Assembly (NCBI RefSeq): GCF_000876015.1
Contig: NZ_BBQM01000022.1
Coordinates: 248,001 to 312,000, forward strand
Source of the DNA: Cupriavidus basilensis
GTDB lineage: Bacteria; Pseudomonadota; Gammaproteobacteria; Burkholderiales; Burkholderiaceae
DNA: 64,000 nt
Direction of reading: 5' to 3'
Both the position numbers and the translations under genes were made by a program. How positions within the stretch are numbered: the first letter of the stretch is position 1; each line of letters opens with the position of its first letter. Shown here piece after piece: positions 1 to 8,962 of the stretch. A model generated the notes under the pieces. That model ran no database searches. It was not told where the DNA came from and worked only from the letters and a program-made list of their open reading frames with translations.

Positions 1-278
1 GCCTGCTGTTCGGGCCGGAAGATCCCGGGCCGTACGAGCTGGCGCGTTTCTTCGGGCCGCGGCTCGAAGGCCTGGCCGGGTTCGGCATGCTGCAGATCGA
101 GACCATCGAAGGGCTCGACCACGGCATGCTGAACCCGCCGGGGCGCGCGCGCGTGATCGGCTATTGCGTCGATCTGCTGAGCGGCGCGCTGCATCCCGGC
201 GCGGACCTGCCGGCCCGGCTGCGCCGCGCCGCGCAGCCGTGGCGCGGCATGCCCGGCTGCCGCGGACGGTGCGGCTGA
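1..278 (+). CDS. C-terminal end of a probable alpha/beta hydrolase (partial)
   Basis: The reading frame is open from the left edge (first full codon at base 3) to a TGA at 276-278, giving the last 91 residues of a protein. The segment reading GLDHGML followed by a helix (RVIGYCVDLL) looks like the end of an alpha/beta hydrolase, where a histidine near the C-terminus completes the triad. The last 30 residues are Arg/Pro/Gly rich and probably unstructured. The catalytic nucleophile lies outside the window, so the class is inferred from this tail only. An unrelated amidase or esterase family would be the main alternative. Confidence 0.45.
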   Translation, partial: LLFGPEDPGPYELARFFGPRLEGLAGFGMLQIETIEGLDHGMLNPPGRARVIGYCVDLLSGALHPGADLPARLRRAAQPWRGMPGCRGRCG

Positions 279-297
279 GGCCGGCCGCGCCACGGAG

Positions 298-343
298 GTG
301 GGTCCAGGAAGTGGGCCCAGGAAGTGGGCCCAGGAAGTGGGCC
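298..343. repeat. 13-bp tandem repeat, 3.5 copies
   Basis: The unit GTGGGCCCAGGAA occurs at 298-310 (one mismatch), 311-323 and 324-336, with a partial copy to 343. It sits between the partial hydrolase and the mscS-like gene. No function is evident. Short repeats of this kind can vary in copy number by slippage. Confidence 0.8.
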
Positions 344-456
344 GCCACGCCGCGGGCGGCTAGAATGGCTGACCTTTCGCGGGTCGGGCGCCGGGCGCCC
401 GTGCCGCCCGCCGGCCGCGCCGCTTGCCGCGCGTGCCTGGCCAGCCACATCCAAGC

Positions 457-1860
457 ATGAACCCGAATTCCCTGACCGAACTCCATGTATCGCATCCCGC
501 CTTTGGCCGCATGCTCAACGACCTGATCCTCGATGCCGGCGGCCCCGGCTTCATCTGGCAACTGGCGGTGCTGGCCGGCTGCCTGGCGGTGGCGTGGCCG
601 CTGGCGCGGCTGGTGGTCAAGCGGCTCGAGGCCCGCTACGACGGCTCCAGCTTCGCGCTGCGCTTCGCCGCGACCAGCCTCGAGCGCGCCATGTTCCCGC
701 TGTTCGGCTGGCTGCTGGTGACGGTCGGGCGCTTCGGGCTGGAGCAGCTGATGTCGGTCAGCGTGCTGCGGCTGGCGCTGGTGCCGCTGTCCGGCATCAC
801 GTTCCTGTATTTCGCCTTCTACATCCTGCGGCGCGTGCTGTCCGGCAATGGCCAGCTGCAGGGCATGCTGCTGCTGGTGGAGAAGGTGCTGACCACGCTG
901 GTGTGGGCCGGCATGGCGCTGTACGTGCTGGGCCTGCTGTGGGACGTGGTCGGCTGGATGGAGTCGGTGCGCTTTTCCATCGGCGGCAAGCAGAAGATCA
1001 ACCTCGCCGACACGCTGGCGGGGGTGGTGTGGATCCTGCTCACGGTGCTGGTGGCGATGTGGTTCGGCTCGTGGCTGGAAGAGCGCCTGATGCGCTCGGC
1101 CGGGCTGGACAGCAACCTGAAAGTGGTTCTGACCAGACTCTCGAAGGCGCTGCTGCTGCTGGTGTCGCTGCTGCTGAGCCTGTCGCTGGTCGGCATCGAC
1201 CTGACCGTGCTGTCGGTCTTCGGCGGCGCGCTGGGCGTGGGCCTCGGCCTGGGCTTGCAAAAGATCGCCAGCAACTACATCTCGGGTTTCATCATCCTGC
1301 TGGACCACTCGGTCAAGCTCGGCGACCAGATCACGGTGGACAAGTACACCGGCATCGTCTCGCAGATCCGCACGCGCTACACCGTGGTGCGCAACGGCGA
1401 CGGCGAAACCCTGGTGCCGAACGAGCAACTGGTGGCCCAGGCGGTGCAGAACCATTCGTTCTCGAACACCAATGTGCGCGTGGCCACACGCGTGCAGGCC
1501 GACTACGCCGCCGACCCGGAAACGGTGCTGGCGCTGCTGGCAGAAGCGGCGCAGGGCGTGCCGCGCCTGCTGGCCGAGCCCGCGCCGGCGGCATTTCTGG
1601 TGGCGTTCGCCGACAATGGCATCGAATACGAGCTGGCCGGCTACATCGCCGACCCGCAGAACGGCAAGCTGGGCGTGCAATCGGCGCTGAACCGGGCGAT
1701 ATGGCGCACGTTCCGCGAACATGGCATCTCGATCCCCTATCCGCAGCGCGAGGTGCGGATGCTCGGCCAGGCGGCGCCGGCGCTGGGCGGGGAAGGCGAG
1801 GAAGTAGTTGATAAGACGCTTTTGGCGGCCTCCGCCGCGCGCGAGGGCGGTGCAACATAG
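457..1860 (+). CDS. MscS-family mechanosensitive ion channel
   Basis: A 467-residue inner-membrane protein. About five hydrophobic helices fill residues 25-270, followed by the hallmark MscS pore helix, rich in alternating Gly/Ala/Leu (GGALGVGLGLGLQKIASNY), and the cytoplasmic beta domain with GDQITV and ETLVPNEQLV. MscS channels open under membrane tension and release solutes on hypo-osmotic shock. The extra N-terminal helices make it larger than the 286-residue E. coli MscS and closer to YbdG/YnaI-type paralogues. The start at 457 (MNPNSL) is preferred to an in-frame ATG at 424, which would add an Arg/Pro-rich stretch that looks non-coding. It appears to be a single-gene unit. Confidence 0.9.
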   Translation: MNPNSLTELHVSHPAFGRMLNDLILDAGGPGFIWQLAVLAGCLAVAWPLARLVVKRLEARYDGSSFALRFAATSLERAMFPLFGWLLVTVGRFGLEQLMSVSVLRLALVPLSGITFLYFAFYILRRVLSGNGQLQGMLLLVEKVLTTLVWAGMALYVLGLLWDVVGWMESVRFSIGGKQKINLADTLAGVVWILLTVLVAMWFGSWLEERLMRSAGLDSNLKVVLTRLSKALLLLVSLLLSLSLVGIDLTVLSVFGGALGVGLGLGLQKIASNYISGFIILLDHSVKLGDQITVDKYTGIVSQIRTRYTVVRNGDGETLVPNEQLVAQAVQNHSFSNTNVRVATRVQADYAADPETVLALLAEAAQGVPRLLAEPAPAAFLVAFADNGIEYELAGYIADPQNGKLGVQSALNRAIWRTFREHGISIPYPQREVRMLGQAAPALGGEGEEVVDKTLLAASAAREGGAT

Positions 1861-2231
1861 GCATTCGCGGGACGTTTGATGCACCTTGCGGAACGTTCCA
1901 CGTTGCTTACCATCAAATTCGGGGAAAAACGGATGTTCCGTTGATGACGTTCCGGTAGAATTGTCATAGTTGCAGGTTCCGAATTTTCGACCTCCCGCCC
2001 CCACACCAGACAGCCGCCAGATTGCAGCGGCTCGTGCCCAGTCCCGCCGGCGGCAGAATCTGCCCAAGGCGCCAGACGCGCATGCCGGGGGCTCCGGCGA
2101 GCGCCGGGGTTTCCGGCAGGCGCCCTACGACGCAATCACTGATTTTGCAGTCCTTTTTCTGCACCTGTTTGCGGTCCGCCCTGTCGTGCCGCAATAGCGC
2201 AATAGCACCTGTTTAATCGACGGAGAACAGT
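1861..2231. other. Intergenic leader of the desaturase gene
   Basis: This 371-base gap has no convincing gene. It holds a palindrome GGAACGTTCC at 1890-1899 and two further GTTCCG copies near 1935 and 1950, which could be a regulator site. A TAGAAT at 1956-1961 could serve as a -10 box, but no strong -35 is seen at the right spacing. A ribosome-binding site (GGAGAAC, 2221-2227) precedes the next gene. Confidence 0.4.
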
Positions 2232-3422
2232 TTGTTCGACACTATTCTTGACTGGGCCTCGAACGGCCTTGCCAACTGGTCCTGGTGGGAGATCGTCATC
2301 TACACGCTGGTGGTGACGCACATCACCATCGCGGGCGTCACCATCTACCTGCACCGCTGCATGGCGCACCGGTCGCTGGATCTGCACCCGATCGCCGCGC
2401 ATTTCTTCCGCTTCTGGCTGTGGCTGACCACCGGCATGGTCACGAAGGAGTGGACCGCCATCCACCGCAAGCACCACGCCAAGTGCGAGACCGAGGAAGA
2501 TCCGCACAGCCCGCAGACCCGCGGCATCCGCAAGGTGCTGCTGGAAGGCGCCGAGCTGTACCGCGCCGAGGCCAAGAACCGCGAAACCGTCACCAAGTTC
2601 GGTCACGGCACGCCGGACGACTGGGTCGAGCGCAATGTGTACTCGCGCTTCGGCTGGCAGGGCGTGGGCCTGATGCTGATCATCGACGTCGCGCTGTTCG
2701 GCGTGATCGGCCTGAGCGTGTGGGCCGTGCAGATGCTGTGGATCCCGATCCACGCCGCCGGCATCATCAACGGCCTGGGCCACTGGTGGGGCTATCGCAA
2801 CTACGATTGCGAGGACGCCTCGACCAACGTGTCGCCGTGGGGCCTGATCATCGGCGGCGAAGAGCTGCACAACAACCACCATACCTACCCGACCTCGGCC
2901 AAGTTCTCGATCAAGTGGTACGAGTTCGACGTGGGCTGGGGCTACATCCGCGCCATGCAGGCGGTCGGCCTGGCCAAGGTCAAGAAGACCCCGCCTAAGG
3001 CGCGCCTGGTGGAAGCCCGCCCGGTGGACCACAACACGCTGGAAGCCATCATCGCCAACCGCTACGACGTGATGGCGCGCTATGCCAAGGCCGTCAAGAG
3101 CGCGTACAAGCAGGAACTGGAAAAGCTCAAGGAAGCCCGCGTGGCCGAGTACAGCAGCTTCAAGCCGGCGCGCAAGTGGTTCCACCGCGAGGAAGGCAAG
3201 CTGGCCGACCCGCAGCGCAAGCAGCTCGCGAACATCGTCGAGCAGAACAAGTCGCTGCATACCTTCGTGGAAATGCGCCGCGAGCTGGCCGCGATCTGGG
3301 GCCGCTCCAACCTGACGCGCGAGCAGTTGCTGCAGCAGCTGCAGGCCTGGTGCCACCGCGCCGAGGCCAGCGGCATCCAGGCCCTGCACGATTTCTCGCT
3401 GCGCCTGCGCCGCTACGCGTAA
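2232..3422 (+). CDS. Fatty acid desaturase, delta-9 acyl type
   Basis: A 396-residue membrane di-iron desaturase that would insert a cis double bond into acyl chains and so adjust membrane fluidity. The three histidine boxes are present in order: H41RCMAH46, H78RKHH82 and H213NNHH217, with hydrophobic segments between them. The C-terminal third, beyond residue about 270, is a charged helical extension absent from short desaturases but common in betaproteobacterial DesA-like proteins. The start is a TTG at 2232 with GGAGAAC five bases upstream; the first in-frame ATG lies far inside the first His-box region. A rho-independent terminator follows. It stands alone. Confidence 0.9.
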   Translation: MFDTILDWASNGLANWSWWEIVIYTLVVTHITIAGVTIYLHRCMAHRSLDLHPIAAHFFRFWLWLTTGMVTKEWTAIHRKHHAKCETEEDPHSPQTRGIRKVLLEGAELYRAEAKNRETVTKFGHGTPDDWVERNVYSRFGWQGVGLMLIIDVALFGVIGLSVWAVQMLWIPIHAAGIINGLGHWWGYRNYDCEDASTNVSPWGLIIGGEELHNNHHTYPTSAKFSIKWYEFDVGWGYIRAMQAVGLAKVKKTPPKARLVEARPVDHNTLEAIIANRYDVMARYAKAVKSAYKQELEKLKEARVAEYSSFKPARKWFHREEGKLADPQRKQLANIVEQNKSLHTFVEMRRELAAIWGRSNLTREQLLQQLQAWCHRAEASGIQALHDFSLRLRRYA

Positions 3423-3484
3423 GGCCAGGCCCGTGGCGGGCCGCGGCCCGATCCGGCGCGGCCTGTTACAATGCACTGCGCCCG

Positions 3485-3514
3485 AAAGCCCCGCCCCTGG
3501 CGGGGCTTTTGTTT
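3485..3514 (+). terminator. Rho-independent terminator after the desaturase
   Basis: AAAGCCCCGCC pairs perfectly with GGCGGGGCTTT around a CCT loop and is followed by TTTTGTTTT. It lies 62 bases after the desaturase stop and before nadA. Confidence 0.85.
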
Positions 3515-3578
3515 TCGCTAAACTCCCCCATGTCAGGGCCAGCAGCGAGGCACGCGGCGGCCAAGAGGAGTATCGGAG

Positions 3579-4730
3579 ATGACCCCACAAACGATCAAGA
3601 CCGTCGAGTTCGAGAAACCGAACCTCTCGGCGGTGTCCCCCGAGGGCGTGAGCTGCGTCGCCCACGCCTGGGCAAAAGTGCCGCCGGTGCTGTCCGCGCC
3701 GGAGCGCGACGCGCTCAAGGAGCGCATCAGGGCACTGCTCAAGGCCCGCGACGCGGTGCTGGTCGCCCACTATTACGTGGACGCCGACCTGCAGGACCTG
3801 GCCGAGGAAACCGGCGGCTGCGTGTCCGACTCGCTCGAGATGGCGCGCTTCGGCCGCGATCACCCGGCCAAGACGCTGGTGGTCGCCGGCGTGCGCTTCA
3901 TGGGCGAGACCGCCAAGATCCTGAGCCCCGAAAAGACCGTGCTGATGCCGGACCTCGACGCGACCTGCTCGCTCGACCTGGGCTGCCCGGCCGACGAATT
4001 CACCGCGTTCTGCGACGCGCATCCCGACCGCACCGTGGTGGTCTACGCCAACACCAGCGCCGCCGTGAAGGCGCGCGCGGACTGGATGGTGACGTCCAGC
4101 ATCGGCCTGAAGATCGTCGAGCACCTGCATGCCCAGGGCAAGAAGATCCTGTGGGCGCCCGACAAGCATCTCGGCAGCTACATCCAGAAGCAGACCGGCG
4201 CCGACATGCTGCTGTGGCAGGGCTCGTGCCTGGTGCACGACGAGTTCAAGGGCATCGAACTGGACCTGCTGCGCCGCGAATTCCCCAAGGCCAAGATCCT
4301 GGTGCACCCGGAGTCGCCGGCCCACGTGGTCGAGCAGGCCGACGTGGTCGGCTCCACCTCGCAACTGATCGCGGCGGCGGTGGCGCTGGACGCCGAGGAG
4401 TTCATCGTCGCCACCGACAACGGCATCCTGCACAAGATGCGCATGGCCGCGCCGGGCAAGCGCTTCATCGAGGCGCCCACGGCCGGCAACAGCGCCACCT
4501 GCAAGAGCTGCGCGCACTGCCCGTGGATGGCCATGAACGCGCTGACCAACCTGGCCGAGGTGCTCGAGCGCGGCCACAACGAAATCCACGTCGACGCGCA
4601 GATCGGCCGCCAGGCCGTGACCTGCATCGACCGCATGCTCGATTTCGCCGCGCGGCAGAAGGCCAATGTGCGCCCGCGCGGGGATCTCGCCGCGGAGCAG
4701 GCGCTGTTCAAGGGCATCGGCCCGGCATGA
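3579..4730 (+). CDS. nadA: Quinolinate synthase A
   Basis: A 383-residue cytosolic iron-sulfur enzyme that condenses iminoaspartate (made by NadB) with dihydroxyacetone phosphate to quinolinate in de novo NAD synthesis. Typical blocks are LVAHYYVDADLQDLAEE near residue 60, CSLDLGCP, and CKSCAHCPWMAMN near residue 310, which supply the three cysteines that hold the [4Fe-4S] cluster. An AGGAG at about 3566-3570 precedes the ATG. The stop overlaps an in-frame ATG for nadC in an ATGA arrangement, so the two are probably translationally coupled. nadB lies convergently just downstream. Confidence 0.96.
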   Translation: MTPQTIKTVEFEKPNLSAVSPEGVSCVAHAWAKVPPVLSAPERDALKERIRALLKARDAVLVAHYYVDADLQDLAEETGGCVSDSLEMARFGRDHPAKTLVVAGVRFMGETAKILSPEKTVLMPDLDATCSLDLGCPADEFTAFCDAHPDRTVVVYANTSAAVKARADWMVTSSIGLKIVEHLHAQGKKILWAPDKHLGSYIQKQTGADMLLWQGSCLVHDEFKGIELDLLRREFPKAKILVHPESPAHVVEQADVVGSTSQLIAAAVALDAEEFIVATDNGILHKMRMAAPGKRFIEAPTAGNSATCKSCAHCPWMAMNALTNLAEVLERGHNEIHVDAQIGRQAVTCIDRMLDFAARQKANVRPRGDLAAEQALFKGIGPA

Positions 4731-4753
4731 GTGACAGGAGCAAGGCAGGCAGC

Positions 4754-5620
4754 ATGAGCATCAACAACCCGATTTTCGACAGTTTCGGCCCCGCGCTCGC
4801 CGAGGCGCTGCAGGCCAACGTGCGCGCGGCCATCGCCGAGGACGTCGGCAGCGGCGACCTCACCGGCCTGCTGGTGCCGGCGGACAAGCGCGCGCAGGCG
4901 CGCGTGATCGTGCGCGAAGAGGCCGTGCTGTGCGGCCAGCCGTGGTTCGAGGCGTGCATGCGCGCCGTCGACCCGGCGCTGGAAGTGCGCTGGCTGCAGG
5001 CCGAGGGCGCGCGCATGGCGCCCGATTCCGCGGTGTGCGAGATCGCCGGCCCGGCGCGCACGCTGCTGACCGCGGAGCGCCCGTCGCTGAATTTCCTGCA
5101 GCTGCTGTCCGGCGTGGCCACCGCCACGCGGCGCTACGCCGACCTCATCGCAGGCACCCGCGCGCGCGTGCTGGACACGCGCAAGACCCTGCCCGGGCTG
5201 CGCCTGGCGCAGAAGTACGCGGTGCGCGTCGGCGGCGGCGAGAACCAGCGCCTCGCGCTCTACGACGGCATCCTGATCAAGGAGAACCACATCGCGGCGG
5301 CCGGCAGCATCACCGCGGCGATGCGGGCCGCGCAGGCGCTCGAGACCGGCGTGTCGGTGCAGGTGGAAGTGGAGACCCTGGCCGAGCTCGAAGAAGCGCT
5401 GGCCGCCGGCGCGAAGTCGATCCTGATCGACAACTTCACCGTGCCGATGATGCACGACGCCGTGCGCATCAACGCAGGGCGCGCGCTGCTGGAAGTGTCG
5501 GGCGGGGTCAACGCGGACACCATCCGCGTGTTCGCCGAGACCGGCGTGGACCGGATCTCGGTGGGCGCGCTGACCAAGGATGTGCGCGCCACCGACTACT
5601 CGCTGAGGATCTCAGCCTAG
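4754..5620 (+). CDS. nadC: Nicotinate-nucleotide diphosphorylase (carboxylating)
   Basis: A 288-residue quinolinate phosphoribosyltransferase that converts quinolinate and PRPP to nicotinate mononucleotide, the step after NadA. Family blocks include AEDVGSGDLT near the N-terminus, RVLDTRKTLPGLR, YAVRVGGGENQR and the terminal EVSGGVN...VDRISVGALT segment. The start at 4754 is chosen because it begins just before the conserved fold. An alternative in-frame ATG at 4727 overlaps the nadA stop (ATGA) and would add nine residues; an AGGAG at 4735-4739 favours the downstream start. Together with nadA and nadB, all three dedicated steps of the aspartate route are present. Confidence 0.95.
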   Translation: MSINNPIFDSFGPALAEALQANVRAAIAEDVGSGDLTGLLVPADKRAQARVIVREEAVLCGQPWFEACMRAVDPALEVRWLQAEGARMAPDSAVCEIAGPARTLLTAERPSLNFLQLLSGVATATRRYADLIAGTRARVLDTRKTLPGLRLAQKYAVRVGGGENQRLALYDGILIKENHIAAAGSITAAMRAAQALETGVSVQVEVETLAELEEALAAGAKSILIDNFTVPMMHDAVRINAGRALLEVSGGVNADTIRVFAETGVDRISVGALTKDVRATDYSLRISA

Positions 5621-5659
5621 CGCGGCGCAGCCGCGCTCCGTTCTCACTCTCTCCCCCGG

Positions 5660-5685
5660 CCCCTCTCCCGCAAGCGGGAGAGGGG
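5660..5685. repeat. Dispersed GC-rich hairpin element, copy 1
   Basis: The arm CCCCTCTCCCGC and its exact complement are separated by AA, followed by GAGCAAA. The element lies between the convergent nadC and nadB stop codons, where it may act as a two-way terminator. The same core recurs at 16424-16449 and, inverted, at 22373-22396, with a relative at 16302-16325. Confidence 0.85.
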
Positions 5686-5701
5686 AGCAAATCCCAAGAT
5701 C

Positions 5702-7300
5702 CTACTTCCCGGCTTCCCGCTTGAACACCGGCTGCATGACGGTCGGCAATGCCTTGGGCAGCGTGTCGGGATAGTCCCGGCTGTAGTGCAGGCCGCGGCT
5801 TTCGTGCCGCGAGTAGGCGCTGTCCACGATCAGCGACGCCACCTCGACGAGGTTGCGCAGCTCCAGCAGGTCGCGCGTGACGCGGAAATTGGCGTAGTAC
5901 TCGGCGATCTCCTCGCGCAGCAGGCTGATGCGGTGCTGCGCGCGCTCGAGCCGCTTGCTGGTGCGCACGATGCCGACGTAGTTCCACATCATGCGGCGCA
6001 GTTCGTCCCAGTTGTGCGAGACCACGACTTCCTCGTCGGCGTCCGCCACGCGGCTCTCGTCCCATACCGGCAGGGCGATGTCGGGCTGGCCGGCCTTGTC
6101 CTGCGATGCGATGTCGAGCGCCGCGGCGCGGCCGATCACCATGCATTCCAGCAGCGAGTTCGATGCCAGCCGGTTGGCGCCGTGCAGGCCGGTGCAGGCG
6201 GTTTCGCCCACGGCGTAGAGGTTCGCCAGGTCGGTGCGCCCGGCGGTGTCCGTCACCACGCCGCCGCAGGTGTAGTGCGCCGCGGGCACCACGGGGATCG
6301 GCTCGCGCGCGATGTCGATGCCCAGCTCCAGGCAGCGCGCGTGGATGGTGGGGAAGTGCTCGCGCAGGAACGACTCGGGCTGGTGGCTGATGTCGAGGTG
6401 CACGTAGTCCAGGCCGCGCTTCTTCATTTCGAAGTCGATCGCGCGCGCCACCACGTCGCGCGGCGCCAGCTCGGCGCGCGCGTCGTGCTCGGGCATGAAG
6501 CGCGTGCCGTCGGGCAGCTTGAGCAGGCCGCCTTCGCCGCGCACCGCCTCGGAGATCAGGAAGGACTTGGCGTAGGGGTGGTACAGGCAGGTCGGGTGGA
6601 ACTGGATGAACTCCATGTTCGAGACCCGGCAGCCCGCGCGCCATGCCATCGCGATGCCGTCGCCGGTGGCCGTGTCGGGGTTGGTGGTGTACAGGTACAC
6701 CTTGCCCGCGCCGCCGGTGGCCAGCACCGTGTGGGTGGCGGTGAGGGTGCGCACCTCGCCGCTGGCGTCGTCCAGCACGTAGAGGCCGTAGCAGCGGTTG
6801 CCCGGCAGGCCGAGCTTGCGCGAGGTGATGAGATCCACGGCGAAGTGGTCCTCGATCACGGTGATGTTCGGGTGGTTGCGCGCCTGCTCGGTCAGCGTGG
6901 TCACGACCGCGTGGCCGGTGGCATCGGCGGCGTGGATGATGCGCCGGCGGCTGTGGCCGCCTTCGCGCGTGAGGTGGAAGCCGAGTTCGGCCTGCTCGTC
7001 GCGCGTGAACGGCACGCCGCGGTCGATCAGCCACTGGATCGCTTCGCGCCCGTGCTCCACGATGAAGCGCGTGGCGCCGTCGTCGCACAGTCCCGCGCCG
7101 GCGACCAGCGTGTCCTGGGTGTGCTCGTCGTGACTGTCGCCGGAGTCGAGCACGGCCGCGATGCCGCCCTGGGCCCAGTCGCTGGCGCCCTGCGTCATGG
7201 CGCGTTTGCAGATAATGACAACCCGATGGGTGTCGGCCAGTTGCAGCGCGACCGTCAGACCGGCCAGTCCGCTGCCGACAATGGCGACATCGAAGTTCAT
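5702..7300 (-). CDS. nadB: L-aspartate oxidase
   Basis: A 532-residue flavoenzyme of the succinate dehydrogenase/fumarate reductase flavoprotein family that oxidises L-aspartate to iminoaspartate, the substrate of NadA. The N-terminal dinucleotide-binding motif VGSGLAGLTVALQLA is clear, as are the conserved segments SDWAQGGIAAV, ATGGAGKVY, EFIQFHPT and the GETACTGLHGANRLASNSLLE block. Length matches the family. It is transcribed toward nadA-nadC and separated from nadC by a strong hairpin. Its promoter would lie in the 216 bases between it and rpmG. Confidence 0.96.
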   Translation of the reverse strand: MNFDVAIVGSGLAGLTVALQLADTHRVVIICKRAMTQGASDWAQGGIAAVLDSGDSHDEHTQDTLVAGAGLCDDGATRFIVEHGREAIQWLIDRGVPFTRDEQAELGFHLTREGGHSRRRIIHAADATGHAVVTTLTEQARNHPNITVIEDHFAVDLITSRKLGLPGNRCYGLYVLDDASGEVRTLTATHTVLATGGAGKVYLYTTNPDTATGDGIAMAWRAGCRVSNMEFIQFHPTCLYHPYAKSFLISEAVRGEGGLLKLPDGTRFMPEHDARAELAPRDVVARAIDFEMKKRGLDYVHLDISHQPESFLREHFPTIHARCLELGIDIAREPIPVVPAAHYTCGGVVTDTAGRTDLANLYAVGETACTGLHGANRLASNSLLECMVIGRAAALDIASQDKAGQPDIALPVWDESRVADADEEVVVSHNWDELRRMMWNYVGIVRTSKRLERAQHRISLLREEIAEYYANFRVTRDLLELRNLVEVASLIVDSAYSRHESRGLHYSRDYPDTLPKALPTVMQPVFKREAGK

Positions 7301-7446
7301 GATGCGAAGGGGCGCGCGCGGCGCGCGGCCGGGTGGCAGGAAAGCTGGAAAGTGTACACCCGGCGCGCCGTCACGTGGGCATGCGGGTGCGCGCGGGCGC
7401 AGGCGGGATGCGGGTACGGAACGCAGCGACGGCCGGCCCGGAAAAG

Positions 7447-7475
7447 CAAAAACCCCGCATGAGCGGGGTTTTCAC
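7447..7475 (-). terminator. Terminator downstream of rpmB-rpmG
   Basis: The stem AAAACCCCGC/GCGGGGTTTT with an ATGA loop is followed on the minus strand by TTTTTGCTTTT. It sits 42 bases after the rpmG stop codon. Confidence 0.85.
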
Positions 7476-7516
7476 GGACATGCCGCGCGAATCGGCATGC
7501 GGAACGCAACGATCAA

Positions 7517-7687
7517 TTACTTGATCTTGGTTTCCTTGTACGACACGTGCTTGCGCACGACGGGATCGAACTTCATGATCTCCATCTTTTCCGGCATGGT
7601 GCGCTTGTTCTTCGTGGTCGTGTAGAAGTGACCCGTACCTGCAGTCGACTCCAGCTTGATTTTGTCGCGTCCGCCTTTGCTGGCCAT
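7517..7687 (-). CDS. rpmG: 50S ribosomal protein L33
   Basis: A 56-residue basic protein reading MASKGGRDKIKLESTAGTGH at the start and ending KHVSYKETKIK. This is the full length and sequence type of bacterial L33 of the zinc-independent form: it has no CxxC pairs. It is a component of the large ribosomal subunit near the E site. It follows rpmB by 13 bases on the same strand, the usual rpmB-rpmG operon, and ends in a good terminator. The ribosome-binding site is AGGAG just upstream. Confidence 0.97.
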   Translation of the reverse strand: MASKGGRDKIKLESTAGTGHFYTTTKNKRTMPEKMEIMKFDPVVRKHVSYKETKIK

Positions 7688-7700
7688 GATGTACTCCTAA

Positions 7701-7934
7701 TTAGACTTCGCCGCGTGCGCGCAGGTCGGCGAGCACGGAGTCGATGCCTTTCTTGTCGATCAGGCGCAGGCCGGCGTTCGAGACGCGCAGGCTCACCCAG
7801 CGGTTTTCCGATTCAACAAAGAAACGACGATTCTGCAGGTTGGGCAGAAAACGGCGCTTGGTCTTGTTGTTTGCGTGGGAAACGTTGTTGCCGACCATCG
7901 GCGCTTTCCCGGTCACTTGACAGACGCGTGCCAT
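7701..7934 (-). CDS. rpmB: 50S ribosomal protein L28
   Basis: A 77-residue protein beginning MARVCQVTGKAPMVGNNVSH and containing KTKRRFLPNLQ and RVSNAGLRLIDKKGID, a complete match to the L28 family. It belongs to the large ribosomal subunit and is the first gene of the rpmB-rpmG operon. AGGAG precedes the start. The promoter should lie in the 240 bases before it, which contain no other gene; the adjacent radC is transcribed toward it. Confidence 0.97.
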   Translation of the reverse strand: MARVCQVTGKAPMVGNNVSHANNKTKRRFLPNLQNRRFFVESENRWVSLRVSNAGLRLIDKKGIDSVLADLRARGEV

Positions 7935-8177
7935 GAAGCACTCCTAAATCTTCTATTCGTGGACAATGTTCGCAACAGATCAACAAAAGGCGCGCGGCCC
8001 GGACTGCAGCGGTTAAGACTTCAGCAAAACGGGCATTATAGACCGGAAAGCTCCGGCGGATCAATGCCTTCCGCAGTTTACCGTGCACAGGCGGGCCGTT
8101 CGTGCCGTTTCACGCACTATTGCACGGCTTCCGGTCCGGTCCGTGTGCGCCATGTACCGCATGTGGCGGCATGTGGC

Positions 8178-8852
8178 TCACAGTTCGCCATGCTCCGCGA
8201 ACGAGTGGATCGTGGTGCCTGCCACGATGAAATGGTCGAGCACCCTGACGTCGATCAGCGCCAGCGAGCGCGTCAGCGAGCGGGTCATCGACAGGTCCGC
8301 GCTGCTGGGCATGGCGTTGCCCGACGGATGGTTGTGCGCCACGATCACGGAGGCCGCATTATGCAGCAAGGCCTGGCGCGCCACCTCGCGCGGATAGACG
8401 CTGGTCTGCGTCAGGCTGCCGCGGAACAGTTCCTCGCTGGCCAGCAGGCGGTTGCGCGCGTCGAGGAACAGGCACATGAAGACCTCGTGCTCGTAGGCCG
8501 ACAGCGTCAGGCGCAGGTAATCGCGCACCGCGGCCGGCGAATCGAGCCCGCCGGGCAGCGTCAGGCGCTCGGCCAGCCCGCGCCGGGTCAGTTCCTGGGC
8601 CGCCTGCAGCTGGGCGTACTTGGCGGTACCCATGCCGCGGACGCGGGCAAATTCCTCCGCCTTGGCGGAAAACAGGCAACTGAGCGTGCCGAAGTCGTTG
8701 AGCAGCTCGCGCGCGAGGTCGACCGCGCTCTTGCCGGCCACGCCCACGCGCAGGAATACGGCGAGCAGCTCGGCGTCCGACAGCGCGGCGGCGCCCTCGC
8801 GCAGCAGTTTTTCGCGCGGCCGCTCGCTGCTGGGCCAGTCGGTAATGCGCAT
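8178..8852 (-). CDS. radC: RadC-family JAB-domain protein
   Basis: A 224-residue protein with an N-terminal helix-hairpin-helix-like UPF0758 region (MRITDWPSSERPREKLLREG) and a C-terminal JAB/MPN metalloprotease fold carrying AHNHPSGNAMPSSADL, the His-x-His...Asp zinc site. Despite the name its role in DNA repair is doubtful; it is widespread and its function is not settled. The start at 8852 is chosen because it has a GGGGGGAT Shine-Dalgarno stretch and matches the family start; an in-frame ATG at 8960 would add 36 unrelated residues and overlap the divergent fkpB promoter. Confidence 0.93.
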   Translation of the reverse strand: MRITDWPSSERPREKLLREGAAALSDAELLAVFLRVGVAGKSAVDLARELLNDFGTLSCLFSAKAEEFARVRGMGTAKYAQLQAAQELTRRGLAERLTLPGGLDSPAAVRDYLRLTLSAYEHEVFMCLFLDARNRLLASEELFRGSLTQTSVYPREVARQALLHNAASVIVAHNHPSGNAMPSSADLSMTRSLTRSLALIDVRVLDHFIVAGTTIHSFAEHGEL

Positions 8853-8962
8853 GACACGATCCCCCCGGAACAATGGCACTGCGTGGCGGCGCGCGCCGGC
8901 ATGGACAAGGCGGCGCGCGGTCGAGTCGCTTACAATACGGGTTGTCGACTGGTTGAGCACCC